NCBI RefSeq assembly: GCF_008304605.1
Contig: NZ_PIJY01000026.1
Coordinates: 186,001-250,000 of the forward strand
Origin: Oceanobacillus polygoni
GTDB lineage: Bacteria > Bacillota > Bacilli > Bacillales > Amphibacillaceae
DNA length: 64,000 bases
Direction of reading: 5' to 3'
In this document: in pieces, positions 8,797-17,308 of the stretch
Layout: each line of letters opens with the position of its first letter
How positions within the stretch are numbered: the stretch's first letter is position 1
The notes under the pieces: generated by a model
Seen by the model: the letters and a program-made list of their open reading frames with translations, nothing else
The model's database searches: none
Told to the model about the DNA's origin: nothing
Position numbers and translations under genes: made by a program

Positions 8797-9873
8797 TCAT
8801 CTCACACCTCGCAAATGGTTAATATATTCTTCCTTTTGCTGTTCAATCGGCCATGTCGGTTTTTCGAACATATAATCAAAAATATCATTTACATCCGCTG
8901 GTGGCATCGTCTCCAACCCTTTTACCGCCCCATCAATTTCTTCCTTTACTTCCTCTTTTAACTGTTCTGCGACTGTCTCATCCCAAAAACCGTGTGCTTT
9001 CATAAATCGTTCCAGTCTTGTAATTGGATCATTCTGGCGATGTTTTTCATTTTCTTCTTTTTGATTACGGTACTTGGTTGGATCATCTGCAGTTGTATGG
9101 GCACCATATCGCCATGTTACGGCTTCAATTAAACTTGGCCCCTCTCCATTTCTCGCTCGTTCTAATGCTTTTTTTGTTTCAAAATAAGCTGCAAAAATGT
9201 CATTCCCATCAATTCGAATACCTGGAATTTCATAGGCAATTGACTTCTGGGCAATCGTCTTGGAATTCATTTGTTTCCAGATTGGAGTCGAAATAGCATA
9301 TTGATTATTCTGATTAAAGAAGACAACAGGTGCTTGAAATACACTGGCAAAATTTAATCCTTCATGAAAATCTCCTTCTGAAGTTGCACCGTCTCCAAAA
9401 TATGCAATAACAGCTTGTGATGAATTTTTATATTTATTTGCCATCGCTATTCCAGCTGCAAGTGGCAGCTGTGTTGCAATTGGAACGGAAGGCGGCAAAA
9501 TATTTTTCCCTTCAGGTGGAAGATTTCCTTCCACTCTCCCATTCCATGCAGATAAAATAGTATAAGACTTTCCAAATGTAATACTTGCCGCATGATCCCG
9601 GTACGTTGGCAACATCCAATCATCTTCATCGAGTGCTAGAGCACTTCCCACCTGTGCTGCTTCCTGACCTTCAAAACCTGGATACGTACCGATCCTGCCT
9701 TGGCGCTGCAGGTTGATTGCCTTTTGGTCAAATGCCCGCATACAGATTAGCTGTCTGTAAAATTGGAGCGCTAATGTTTGATCAATTTGATTAAGATATG
9801 ATTTATCTATTATTTCTCCATTTTGGCCCATGATTTGTACCATTGGAAATTCTTCCTGTATGTCTCTTTTCAT
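8797..9873 (-). CDS. 2-oxo acid dehydrogenase E1 alpha subunit (PdhA/BkdA type)
   Basis: A 358-residue E1alpha. The thiamine diphosphate motif runs from GDGATSEG to NQNNQYAIST, and the phosphorylation-loop-like region RYGAHTTADDPTKYR follows. The N-terminal extension and overall pattern resemble PdhA-type proteins more than the shorter AcoA type encoded at 38.7-39.7 kb. The frame is open upstream to a GTG at 9882, but GAGGTG covers that codon and the ATG at 9879. ATG 9873 is correctly spaced. It follows leucine dehydrogenase by 102 bases, so its likely substrates are the 2-oxo acids of valine, leucine and isoleucine. Confidence 0.9.
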   Translation of the reverse strand: MKRDIQEEFPMVQIMGQNGEIIDKSYLNQIDQTLALQFYRQLICMRAFDQKAINLQRQGRIGTYPGFEGQEAAQVGSALALDEDDWMLPTYRDHAASITFGKSYTILSAWNGRVEGNLPPEGKNILPPSVPIATQLPLAAGIAMANKYKNSSQAVIAYFGDGATSEGDFHEGLNFASVFQAPVVFFNQNNQYAISTPIWKQMNSKTIAQKSIAYEIPGIRIDGNDIFAAYFETKKALERARNGEGPSLIEAVTWRYGAHTTADDPTKYRNQKEENEKHRQNDPITRLERFMKAHGFWDETVAEQLKEEVKEEIDGAVKGLETMPPADVNDIFDYMFEKPTWPIEQQKEEYINHLRGVR

Positions 9874-9975
9874 ATCCATCACCTCTTTAACTCTTATTTT
9901 TAGATTCTATAAGTAGATTTTTCCCTTCACATAGATTTTGGGATTATATGTTAATGCTATAAAAGGTTTAGAGAA

Positions 9976-11115
9976 TTACTCTCTTATATTCCATTTCGGT
10001 CTACGCTTGCGAGAATAAAAATTGTTTCGATTTCGCTGCTCATCCAATACGCTGCACACTATTCTATTAGCAGCTTCCACTGTTGTAATCGCATCCATTG
10101 CAGCTTGCTGATAGATCTCTAAAAGCGAATGGTAAATTGCTTTTGTCTTTACAAGTACTCGTTTAGGATTCGGACCATATAATTCATCTGCAACTTGAAT
10201 CAGTCCCCCAGCATTGACAATATAATCTGGTGCGTATAAAACTCCTTGTTCATGCAGTATTTTCGCATGATGTAGAGTTTGCAGCTGATTGTTCGCTGAA
10301 CCGACAATCGCTCTTACTTTTAGCTGACCAATGGTTTGGTCATTAATAATTGCCCCCATTGCACAAGGAATAAAGACATCTGCATTCGTACTATAAATAG
10401 CGTTACTCTCTACCTCGTGGACTTCACCGCTTGTATCTTTTGCTTTTGTTTTAATCTGTCTCAACACATCTTGATTAAGATCAGTGACATAAATTTGCGC
10501 CCCAGCTTCCAGTAATTGTTCGGCTACCTTATAACCGACTTTTCCTAATCCCTGGATGGCATATGTTCTGCTTCCTAAATCGTTATTTTTAAATAGGTAT
10601 TCATTGGTTGCCTCTAAAGCATGAAGCACTCCACGGGCGGTGGTAATAGAAGAATCTCCACTTCCCCCATATGCTTCAGGAATTCCATTAATAAAATTTG
10701 TTTCCTTAAATGCCTCCACAAAATCATCGGTTGTTGTTCCCATATCTGTACCTGTATAAAAACGTCCGTTCAAAGAATCAACAAATTGTCCGAATGCCCG
10801 AAATAATGCTGGAGATTTATCTTTTTCGGGATTGCCAATAATGACTGCTTTTCCTCCACCAAAATCCAGACCAGAAGCTGCACATTTATAAGTCATTCCT
10901 TCTGACAGTCGCAGGACATCCTCCAATGCCTCATCAACACTTTTATATGGATACATCCTTGTACCGCCCAATGCAGGACCAAGTGTAGTATCATGAATGG
11001 CTATAATTGCTTGAAGTCCCGTTGCCGGATCATTACAGAACACCACCTGTTCATGGTTAGCTATTTTTTCAAATGTATTTTTCTCCATTGGTTTGACAAG
11101 TTCAAGCTGTTTCAA
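9976..11115 (-). CDS. Leucine (branched-chain amino acid) dehydrogenase
   Basis: A 379-residue NAD-dependent amino acid dehydrogenase of the Glu/Leu/Phe/Val family. It shows the substrate loop ([13 protein letters not shown]), the catalytic lysine in DFGGGKAVI and a Rossmann motif [11 protein letters not shown]. It deaminates leucine, valine and isoleucine to 2-oxo acids. The ATG at 11130 cannot be used because GGAGG follows it directly; the TTG at 11115, eight bases after GGAGG, is the likely start. The C-terminus is unusually basic (SRKRRPKWN). Its gene sits between a thioesterase and the E1/E2 genes, completing a route from amino acid to acyl-CoA. Confidence 0.9.
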   Translation of the reverse strand: MKQLELVKPMEKNTFEKIANHEQVVFCNDPATGLQAIIAIHDTTLGPALGGTRMYPYKSVDEALEDVLRLSEGMTYKCAASGLDFGGGKAVIIGNPEKDKSPALFRAFGQFVDSLNGRFYTGTDMGTTTDDFVEAFKETNFINGIPEAYGGSGDSSITTARGVLHALEATNEYLFKNNDLGSRTYAIQGLGKVGYKVAEQLLEAGAQIYVTDLNQDVLRQIKTKAKDTSGEVHEVESNAIYSTNADVFIPCAMGAIINDQTIGQLKVRAIVGSANNQLQTLHHAKILHEQGVLYAPDYIVNAGGLIQVADELYGPNPKRVLVKTKAIYHSLLEIYQQAAMDAITTVEAANRIVCSVLDEQRNRNNFYSRKRRPKWNIRE

Positions 11116-11130
11116 GAAAACTACCTCCAT

Positions 11131-11535
11131 TTATTTGTTTAACTGCAATTGTTCATCTAATTTGCTTTGCATCGTATTTTTAGGCAGGATTGCCTGCTTT
11201 ACTTCACCTTCTCCAATGGTACCGCTTTCATTTTCAGCAGTAACTTTCGTTATTACTTGTTTTTCAGTAATACTTGTTACGACAGCTTCCATCTTAACTT
11301 TCGTACCTAGTGCTGACGGGGCAATATGCTTGAGTTTTACTGCGGCTCCTGCACTTTCCTCTTGTTCTCCCAGATAAGGAAGTAACAGGTCCCTTGATAC
11401 CCATTCCATATGATAGACCATGGAAGCGGTGGAATAAGCGGGATGTACTAACTCATCTCCAAATTGAGCAAACATATCTTCAGTCACTTCTATTTCGAGA
11501 ATGTTTGAATCCCCTACTTTCAATCCTTCCTTCAT
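11131..11535 (-). CDS. FlK-like hot-dog thioesterase
   Basis: A 134-residue single-domain protein with the pattern of the fluoroacetyl-CoA thioesterase-like family (HPAYSTASMVYHMEW, then GEGEVKQAILP). Such enzymes hydrolyse short acyl-CoA esters. It is the first gene of the branched-chain operon, so it may recycle CoA by releasing isobutyrate or isovalerate. The open frame reaches a GTG at 11544, but the AAAGGGTG ribosome binding site overlaps it; ATG 11535 has the correct spacing. True substrate specificity is inference from the operon. Confidence 0.8.
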   Translation of the reverse strand: MKEGLKVGDSNILEIEVTEDMFAQFGDELVHPAYSTASMVYHMEWVSRDLLLPYLGEQEESAGAAVKLKHIAPSALGTKVKMEAVVTSITEKQVITKVTAENESGTIGEGEVKQAILPKNTMQSKLDEQLQLNK

Positions 11536-11657
11536 TTCTTTCACCCTTTCTCTAAATCAATGAATGACAGCATATTTGTTTGAAAGCATCCATAATAAGG
11601 TTGGAAAAACATCTAACTTTTTACTATCTTTATTATTTTCAAAATATTACAGCTCTA

Positions 11658-11686
11658 ATTATATTCACCCGACAGTTAACTGTCAA
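11658..11686 (-). promoter_or_regulatory. Consensus sigma-A promoter with an embedded operator palindrome
   Basis: On the minus strand TTGACA (11681-11686) and TATAAT (11658-11663) are 17 bases apart, a perfect match to consensus. The 14-bp palindrome GACAGTTAACTGTC occupies 11671-11684, overlapping the -35 box and spacer. It drives the thioesterase-leucine dehydrogenase-E1-E2-nhaC operon. The GntR/FCD regulator encoded just upstream is the natural candidate to bind it. Confidence 0.85.
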
Positions 11687-11733
11687 CCAAAAATTAAAAC
11701 AAAATAAAAAATCCTAATCCATTTTTGATTGGA

Positions 11734-12375
11734 TTAAGATTCAATATGCATCAATACACCTTCCAAAGCTTTTTTAATATGAGCACTCATTAAATTGGCT
11801 GCTTCTTCTTCATTCCCGCTAAGCATCGCTTCATAAATTTGTTCATGGTCTTCAATAAATGATGGGTAAAATGATCCCCCGACCATACTTTTTCGCATAT
11901 AATGCGTTTTAACTTTAATAACTTCAAGCAAATTAATCAGTTGTCCGTTGTTGGAAGCTTCGGTAATAATTGTATGGAATTGCTGATCCAGTTGACCAAG
12001 TTCTGGAGAATCCGGTTTCACTTTTTTCGTTTCCTGTAAATTATTAGCTAAACTTTCCTTCACTTCATCAGTCAGATTCTTAATAGCAAGACGAACCGCT
12101 AACACTTCAAGACTTTCCCTGCACTGAAATATATCTACAACATCGTCAACTGTTGGCTCATACACCTTTACAAAACCATCGTTATATATTAGTAAGCCAT
12201 CCTGCGTTAACATGCGAATCGCTTCTCTTACCGTTCCCCTGCTGGTCCCTAACGTACTTGCGACCTTAGCTTCTACAACACGTTCGGCAGGCTTTAAATT
12301 TCCTTCCATAATTGCTTCTTTGATCAAATGATAGGCCTGTAAATGCAAAGATTCCGACTTAATAATTTTACCCAT
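11734..12375 (-). CDS. GntR-family (FadR/FCD subfamily) transcriptional regulator
   Basis: A 213-residue regulator with an N-terminal winged helix (AKVASTLGTSRGTVREAIRMLTQDG, shown in part; residues about 30-60) and a helical C-terminal FCD ligand domain containing the metal/ligand histidines (QQFHTII, DHEQIYEAM, SAHIKKAL). FCD members sense carboxylates or acyl-CoA. Its ATG follows AAGGAG by eight bases. The gene precedes the branched-chain operon on the same strand, and the gap carries a palindrome inside a consensus promoter, so repression of that operon is the simplest model. Confidence 0.88.
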   Translation of the reverse strand: MGKIIKSESLHLQAYHLIKEAIMEGNLKPAERVVEAKVASTLGTSRGTVREAIRMLTQDGLLIYNDGFVKVYEPTVDDVVDIFQCRESLEVLAVRLAIKNLTDEVKESLANNLQETKKVKPDSPELGQLDQQFHTIITEASNNGQLINLLEVIKVKTHYMRKSMVGGSFYPSFIEDHEQIYEAMLSGNEEEAANLMSAHIKKALEGVLMHIES

Positions 12376-12803
12376 CGTAACAGCTCCTTCTGCTAAACTA
12401 CTCAGCTATGTAAATTGTAAAATAATTAATTGTAAGTGTTTACGTTTACTAATATAGCATAAAAATATGCTGGACGGATAGAAGTTGGATGGTATACATA
12501 TATTATTAGCAGTTACGATAGGGGAGCGAAAGCTAGAGGATTATTGATGCAATATAATACGATGGAACGGTTGCTAACTATTCCAACAAATTTAAGAACA
12601 GGTAGTGAAGTTACCGAGTTTACGTACTGAAATTCTATAAAATCACAAAGAGGGTGAGCTCCCTTGTGCTATTGCACTTCGGTATCTCACCTATCTCTTT
12701 CCTCCCGTAGAAGTCTTCTTATATTTCCTAGGCTAAGTTTGTGCATCGTTCGTCTTTTACCTTAAACACTTTTCGTTATATCCCAGCCTCTTCCCAATCA
12801 TAT
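12376..12803. other. Gap between the GntR gene and the betaine-binding protein gene
   Basis: About 430 bases without a credible gene. It holds a weak cre-like sequence at 12437-12450 (minus strand AGTAAACGTAAACA, 12 of 14), a small palindrome AGCATAAAAATATGCT at 12456-12471, and a compound stem-loop at 12650-12697. The stretch 12480-12640 shows nothing I recognise. Confidence 0.5.
12650..12697 (-). terminator. Compound stem-loop after the betaine-binding protein gene
   Basis: Outer arms GGTGAG/CTCACC (12653-12658 and 12686-12691), extended by AGAG/CTCT, enclose an inner GTGC-TATT-GCAC hairpin. It lies about 110 bases past the lipoprotein stop. The T-run is short and interrupted, so terminator function is only probable. 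It matches no riboswitch class I know. Confidence 0.4.
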
Positions 12804-13685
12804 CTATTCCATCCACTCATTCACGAGATCTTGATTTTCCTCGACCCACTCTCTTGCCCCATCTAGTGGATCTTCTGCTTCACCGACAGAACTCATTAAT
12901 TGTCCGATTGCTTCATCATCCATCTTCCAATTCTTCAACCACTTATCTATCTCTGGAAAATCCTCCTCAAATCCTTGTCGAGTAGCATGATGTATTTTTT
13001 CTACATCGCCATATACCTTTTTGGGATCATCCAGATATTTTAAATCCATTTCTGAGAAAATCCGATGTGGACTCCATAGTGGAGCAACAATTGCTTCCCC
13101 ATTTTTAATTGCTTGATCAATCGCTGCAATCATCGCAGGTTCAGAGCTCGGTAAAAGTTCAACGTCAAGATCATATTCCGCAATTACTTCTTCCGTAACT
13201 TCCATCGTACCTGCCCCTGGATCAAAGCCTGTAATTGTGCCTTCAAGCTCTTCTGTATAGGTATTCAAATCTTCAATACTATTTATATCTTCCATATAGG
13301 AAGGTACAATTAAACCAACTTTTGCATTGTCATACCACGTTTCCTCTGAAAAGTTAACTGTTTCTTGATATTGTTCTAAATAACTTGCATCCTGGATTGG
13401 TAGCCAAACCTCTGTGCTGACATCTAAATCTCCACTTTGTAATGCTGCCATTTGTGTTCCCATATCTAACATTCTTAAATCCAATTCATAACCTTTATCT
13501 TCCAGAATGACCTTCCACATATTTGTGACAGCAATGTTCTCCGCCCAATTAATTTGTCCCATTACAATCGTTTTGTTACCTTCCCCTTGTGATTGACTTT
13601 TTCCATCACTTTCACCACTACATGCCGTTAATACCATTAAAAATAATAGTCCTACAATAAAAACTTTTGTATTTTTAATAATCAT
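12804..13685 (-). CDS. Glycine betaine/choline ABC-type substrate-binding lipoprotein (OpuAC-like)
   Basis: A 293-residue secreted lipoprotein. A hydrophobic signal is followed by the lipobox LTAC (cysteine near residue 22), then a type II periplasmic-binding fold of the OpuAC/ProX family (NWAENIAVTNMWKVILEDKG, with aromatic residues for the trimethylammonium cage). No permease or ATPase gene is adjacent, so it must either feed a transporter encoded elsewhere or work as a stand-alone receptor. It starts three bases after the gbsR stop and shares that transcript, which argues for choline or betaine as ligand. Confidence 0.82.
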   Translation of the reverse strand: MIIKNTKVFIVGLLFLMVLTACSGESDGKSQSQGEGNKTIVMGQINWAENIAVTNMWKVILEDKGYELDLRMLDMGTQMAALQSGDLDVSTEVWLPIQDASYLEQYQETVNFSEETWYDNAKVGLIVPSYMEDINSIEDLNTYTEELEGTITGFDPGAGTMEVTEEVIAEYDLDVELLPSSEPAMIAAIDQAIKNGEAIVAPLWSPHRIFSEMDLKYLDDPKKVYGDVEKIHHATRQGFEEDFPEIDKWLKNWKMDDEAIGQLMSSVGEAEDPLDGAREWVEENQDLVNEWME

Positions 13686-13688
13686 GCA

Positions 13689-14261
13689 TTACCCTCTCTT
13701 TGTATTTTTTTCGTTCGACTCCTTTGGTAGAAATTCAAATATCTCTTCATTCTGTATGCTTACAGTGAGCCGCTCAAGCCATCGATAATAGACCTTTGAT
13801 TTATCTAGCAATTTATAATGTTCTTCTGCTTTTTCCCTAATTTCTTGAGAAACTTCTTGATCGTCCACAATTTCCTTTAAATCTTTTTCCGCAATTTTAA
13901 TGGCTTCCATATTCATCTTCACTTCGCGTTCCCACATGCGACAATAAAAAGACATAAAGGAACTAAAGAAATCCTTTTCTGCGATATAGGTATGCTTACG
14001 CGAACCACGATGAAATGTTTTTTTTACCATCCCATTATCCTGAAGCTTACGGACACTTGTACTCATACTAGGTTTACTCATCCCTAATTCTGTTCGCATT
14101 TCGTCTAAATTCATTTCATTTTGAAAATACATGGTTGCATATAATGTGCCCGCAGAAGGTGTTACTCCATATAGATCCATGGTTTCCGAGATAGCACCGA
14201 TAACCTCTTCTTTTGCTTGTTCGATTTTATCGATTGCGTATTTATCGTTATTCTCTTTCAT
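13689..14261 (-). CDS. gbsR: GbsR-type (MarR-like) repressor of betaine synthesis
   Basis: A 190-residue winged-helix regulator with the GbsR signature (LGMSKPSMSTSVRKLQDNG in the recognition helix region). In Bacillus subtilis GbsR is a choline-responsive repressor of gbsAB and opuB. Here it is divergent from gbsAB and shares a promoter region with it. Each promoter has a copy of a 25-bp element just downstream of its -10 box, which suggests both gbsAB repression and autorepression. It is co-transcribed with the betaine-binding lipoprotein. Confidence 0.88.
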   Translation of the reverse strand: MKENNDKYAIDKIEQAKEEVIGAISETMDLYGVTPSAGTLYATMYFQNEMNLDEMRTELGMSKPSMSTSVRKLQDNGMVKKTFHRGSRKHTYIAEKDFFSSFMSFYCRMWEREVKMNMEAIKIAEKDLKEIVDDQEVSQEIREKAEEHYKLLDKSKVYYRWLERLTVSIQNEEIFEFLPKESNEKNTKRG

Positions 14262-14295
14262 TTCTCCACCTCAAATATCAACTAAATTAAATCCA

Positions 14296-14320
14296 TTAAA
14301 TTTTTTCTTAACAAATTTAA
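14296..14320. promoter_or_regulatory. Putative GbsR operator, gbsR side
   Basis: The 25-bp element contains the perfect 8-bp inverted repeat TTAAATTT / AAATTTAA with a 9-base spacer. It differs at one base from the copy at 14452-14476. It directly abuts the -10 box of the gbsR promoter. Confidence 0.75.
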
Positions 14321-14347
14321 TTTTAACGCATGAAATTTAATTGTCAA
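14320..14347 (-). promoter_or_regulatory. gbsR promoter
   Basis: On the minus strand TTGACA (14342-14347) and TAAAAT (14320-14325) are spaced by 16 bases. The putative operator begins at the edge of the -10 box. Confidence 0.6.
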
Positions 14348-14406
14348 ACCCAAAAAAGTTCTTTTGCTCCTAGAGATGGAAGTGATACGCAAACTATCTT
14401 TTCATT

Positions 14407-14435
14407 TTGACAAAGAAAATATTACATGTTATGTT
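14407..14435 (+). promoter_or_regulatory. gbsAB promoter
   Basis: TTGACA (14407-14412) and TATGTT (14430-14435) have a 17-base spacer. The second operator copy begins 16 bases downstream of the -10 box, so a bound repressor would act as a roadblock near +10. Confidence 0.7.
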
Positions 14436-14451
14436 CATATTGTTCAATACG

Positions 14452-14476
14452 TTAAATTTTTTCTTAACAAACTTAA
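14452..14476. promoter_or_regulatory. Putative GbsR operator, gbsA side
   Basis: Second copy of the 25-bp element, 24 of 25 bases identical to the copy at 14296-14320, placed between the gbsA -10 box and its ribosome binding site. Confidence 0.75.
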
Positions 14477-14497
14477 CGAAATAGGAGTGATTTTAAA

Positions 14498-15967
14498 TTG
14501 GACATCAAACAAAACTTTATTGATGGCAAATGGGTTAACTCCATCTCAAATAAGACACGCTCTATTATTAACCCGTTCAATCAGGAAGTTATCGCGCAAG
14601 TCGCTGAGAGTGATGAAACCGATGCACAGCATGCAATTGCAGCTGCAAGAAAAGCATTCGACACCGGTGACTGGCCAAGGCTATCCACTGCAGAACGGAG
14701 CAAAATTGTTCGTACAATCGCAGAATTGATTGAAAGAGATAAAGAAGAACTTGCTAGGTTAGAATCCCTTGATACCGGTAAAACAGTTGAAGAAAGTCGC
14801 TGGGATATGGATGATATTGCTGGCGTTTTTCATTACTATGCAGACATCGCAGATAAAGATGGCGGAGAAATTATTGATTCGCCGATTCCTAATTCAATAA
14901 GTAAGGTTGTAAAAGAACCAGTTGGTGTTTGCGGGCAAATTACACCATGGAACTATCCTTTATTACAGGCATCTTGGAAGTTGGCGCCTGCATTAGTTTC
15001 TGGAAATACAGTAATCATGAAACCAAGTGAAATAACACCTCTTACAACAGTAAAAGTATTTGAATTAATCGAAGAAGCAGGTGTACCAAATGGGGTCGCG
15101 AACCTTGTATTAGGAGCTGGAGATACAGTTGGTGCTGAGCTTTCTAAGAATGAATATGTAGATCTCATTTCCTTTACAGGCGGTATTGAAACTGGGAAAA
15201 AAATTATGCAATCGGCAAGTATAAATATGAAAAAAATCGCTCTAGAACTCGGTGGGAAAAATCCAAATATTATTTTTGCGGATGCTGACTTAGAAACTGC
15301 TGTTGACCAAGCTTTAAATGCTGTCTTTTTCCATGCAGGGCAAATCTGTTCAGCTGGCACAAGAATTCTCGTGGAAGAAAGCATCCATGATATGTTTGTT
15401 GATGCACTCGTTAAACGTGTTGAGAACATTAAACTTGGAAGTGGTTTTGACGAGGCTACTCAAATGGGACCACTTATTTCACAGGAGCATTTAAACAAAG
15501 TAATTGATTATGTGGAAATGGGAATTGAAGAAGGTGCAACGGTTGCAGCAGGCGCTAAACGTCCTGAAAATCCGGAATTGCTAAAGGGGTTCTTCTATTT
15601 ACCTACGATTCTAACAAATTGTACGACAAATATGAACGTGGTGCAAAATGAAGGCTTCGGCCCAGTTATTACTGTGGAAAAATTCAATACTGAAGAAGAA
15701 GCAATCAAGTTTGCAAATGATTCCATCTATGGACTTTCTGGCGGAGTATGGACCAAGGATATTGCTAAAGCAGAGCGTTGTGTTGCCAACATGCGTATGG
15801 GGACAGTGTGGATCAATGATTTCAACATCTATTTTCCACATGCACCATGGGGTGGATTTAAGCAGTCTGGTAACGGCCGTGAATTAGGTAGACTTGGTTT
15901 AGAAGAATATCAGGAAACAAAACATGTCTTCCAAAACCTAAATCCAGAACCAATTAATTGGTTTTAA
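14498..15967 (+). CDS. gbsA: Betaine-aldehyde dehydrogenase
   Basis: A 489-residue NAD(P)-dependent aldehyde dehydrogenase. The catalytic glutamate (LELGGKNPNI) and cysteine (HAGQICSAGTR) are present, as is the cofactor region FTGGIETGKKIM. It oxidises betaine aldehyde to glycine betaine, the osmoprotectant. The start is TTG, spaced after AGGAGTGA. The alcohol dehydrogenase gene follows 36 bases later, and gbsR is divergent, which is the B. subtilis gbsAB arrangement. Confidence 0.92.
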   Translation: MDIKQNFIDGKWVNSISNKTRSIINPFNQEVIAQVAESDETDAQHAIAAARKAFDTGDWPRLSTAERSKIVRTIAELIERDKEELARLESLDTGKTVEESRWDMDDIAGVFHYYADIADKDGGEIIDSPIPNSISKVVKEPVGVCGQITPWNYPLLQASWKLAPALVSGNTVIMKPSEITPLTTVKVFELIEEAGVPNGVANLVLGAGDTVGAELSKNEYVDLISFTGGIETGKKIMQSASINMKKIALELGGKNPNIIFADADLETAVDQALNAVFFHAGQICSAGTRILVEESIHDMFVDALVKRVENIKLGSGFDEATQMGPLISQEHLNKVIDYVEMGIEEGATVAAGAKRPENPELLKGFFYLPTILTNCTTNMNVVQNEGFGPVITVEKFNTEEEAIKFANDSIYGLSGGVWTKDIAKAERCVANMRMGTVWINDFNIYFPHAPWGGFKQSGNGRELGRLGLEEYQETKHVFQNLNPEPINWF

Positions 15968-16003
15968 TTAGTTAAAAAGAAATAAACCAGGAGGAATTAA
16001 ATA

Positions 16004-17212
16004 ATGAGTCTAAATATGAAAGTAGAACATATGCATAAATTTCACCAATTTGTACTTCCAACAGCTATCAAGCATGGCATTGGATCCATTGAACATATTG
16101 GTGAGGAAGTTAAAAATCTTGGAGTTACAAAAGTACTATTAGTAACAGACCCAGGTATCTATCAAGCTGGTGTTACGGCCCCTGTTGAAAAATACTTAAA
16201 AGAAGCTGGAGTCGAGATTGTCCTTTTCAATAAGGTAGAACCGAATCCTCCAGTAAGACTTATTTCTGAAGGGTCAAAAACATACAAAGAAGAAAACTGT
16301 AATGGTTTAGTTGCAGTTGGCGGTGGAAGCTCAATGGATACCGCAAAAGGTATCGGCGTGGAAGTAACGCATGAAGGTAGTGTATTGGATTACGAAGCTG
16401 CTGAAGGGAAAAAGCCTTTAGCCAATCGTATTCCACCATTAACGACCATTCCAACAACGGCTGGAACTGGTTCTGAAGTAACCCAATGGGCTGTTATCAC
16501 GGATGAAGAACGTGAATTCAAATTCAATACTGGTGGTCCATTAATCGCTGCTCACTTAACGATTATTGACCCAGAGTTACATGTATCAATGCCACCACAT
16601 GTAACCGCGATGACTGGTATTGATGCACTTGCACATGCAATTGAATGTTATACGATGCATTATGCACAACCCATTACAGATGCAGTAGCACTACTTGCTA
16701 TTGAATATGTTGGAAAGTACATCCGCCGTGCATATGCTGACGGTGGCGATATCGAAGCTCGCTATGGAATGGCACAAGCAGCGATGCTCGCAGGGTTATC
16801 GTACGGCAGTGAATCTGCTGGAGCTGCACATGCGATGTCACAAACACTAGGCGGTATCATCCCAGTAGCCCATGGACAATGTGTAGCAACAATGATGGGA
16901 CCAGTCATGGAATATAACTGGAAAGGTCACCCTGATAAATTTGCACGAATTGCACAAGCTTTAGGTGTCAATACATTCAACATGACAACTGAAGAGGCTG
17001 CAAAAGCTGCAGTTTATGAAATGTATAAGCTTGCAGATGATTTAGATATTCCTAATTTAGAAGAACAAGGTGTCTCACCAGACATGATTGATAGATTAGC
17101 AAAAGAAGCAATGAAAGACCCACAAACTATCGGAAATCCAAGAGATTTAAAAGAAAAGGATTATGTATGGATTTATAAACGTTGCTTTAATTTGACGCCT
17201 AAAACTGTATAG
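16004..17212 (+). CDS. gbsB: Type III (iron-containing) alcohol dehydrogenase, choline to betaine aldehyde
   Basis: A 402-residue iron-dependent alcohol dehydrogenase. The cofactor motif GGGSSMDTAKG and the metal ligands in DALAHAIECY, HAMSQTLGG and VAHGQC are visible. In the Gbs pathway it converts choline to betaine aldehyde for GbsA. AGGAGG precedes the ATG by nine bases. An intrinsic terminator follows. Confidence 0.92.
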   Translation: MSLNMKVEHMHKFHQFVLPTAIKHGIGSIEHIGEEVKNLGVTKVLLVTDPGIYQAGVTAPVEKYLKEAGVEIVLFNKVEPNPPVRLISEGSKTYKEENCNGLVAVGGGSSMDTAKGIGVEVTHEGSVLDYEAAEGKKPLANRIPPLTTIPTTAGTGSEVTQWAVITDEEREFKFNTGGPLIAAHLTIIDPELHVSMPPHVTAMTGIDALAHAIECYTMHYAQPITDAVALLAIEYVGKYIRRAYADGGDIEARYGMAQAAMLAGLSYGSESAGAAHAMSQTLGGIIPVAHGQCVATMMGPVMEYNWKGHPDKFARIAQALGVNTFNMTTEEAAKAAVYEMYKLADDLDIPNLEEQGVSPDMIDRLAKEAMKDPQTIGNPRDLKEKDYVWIYKRCFNLTPKTV

Positions 17213-17230
17213 TGTTCGTTAAAAACTTGA

Positions 17231-17260
17231 AAGGAGCCAGGTGATATGGCTCCTTTTTAA
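17231..17260 (+). terminator. Intrinsic terminator of gbsAB
   Basis: AAGGAGCC and GGCTCCTT form an 8-bp stem with a 9-base loop, ending in a T-run, 18 bases after the gbsB stop. The convergent sugar-acid operon ends at 17309, so it may work in both directions. Confidence 0.85.
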
Positions 17261-17308
17261 TCTGATGGAGAGAGTAACGTGAGTAATATTGGAATCCTCT
17301 ATTAAAAT

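Noticed and set aside
6514-9873. Assigning the first E1-E2 operon as housekeeping pyruvate dehydrogenase
   Set aside because: It lacks an E3 gene, contains leucine dehydrogenase and a thioesterase, and has a dedicated GntR regulator.
12640-12700. Possible riboswitch in the structured stretch after the betaine-binding protein gene
   Set aside because: It lies downstream of its gene, and the paired elements match no T-box, SAM, glycine or other class I know; a terminator-like role is simpler.
14364-14729. A plus-strand frame overlapping the gbsA promoter and 5' end
   Set aside because: It runs through the promoter and operator, and overlaps gbsA in another frame without a ribosome binding site.
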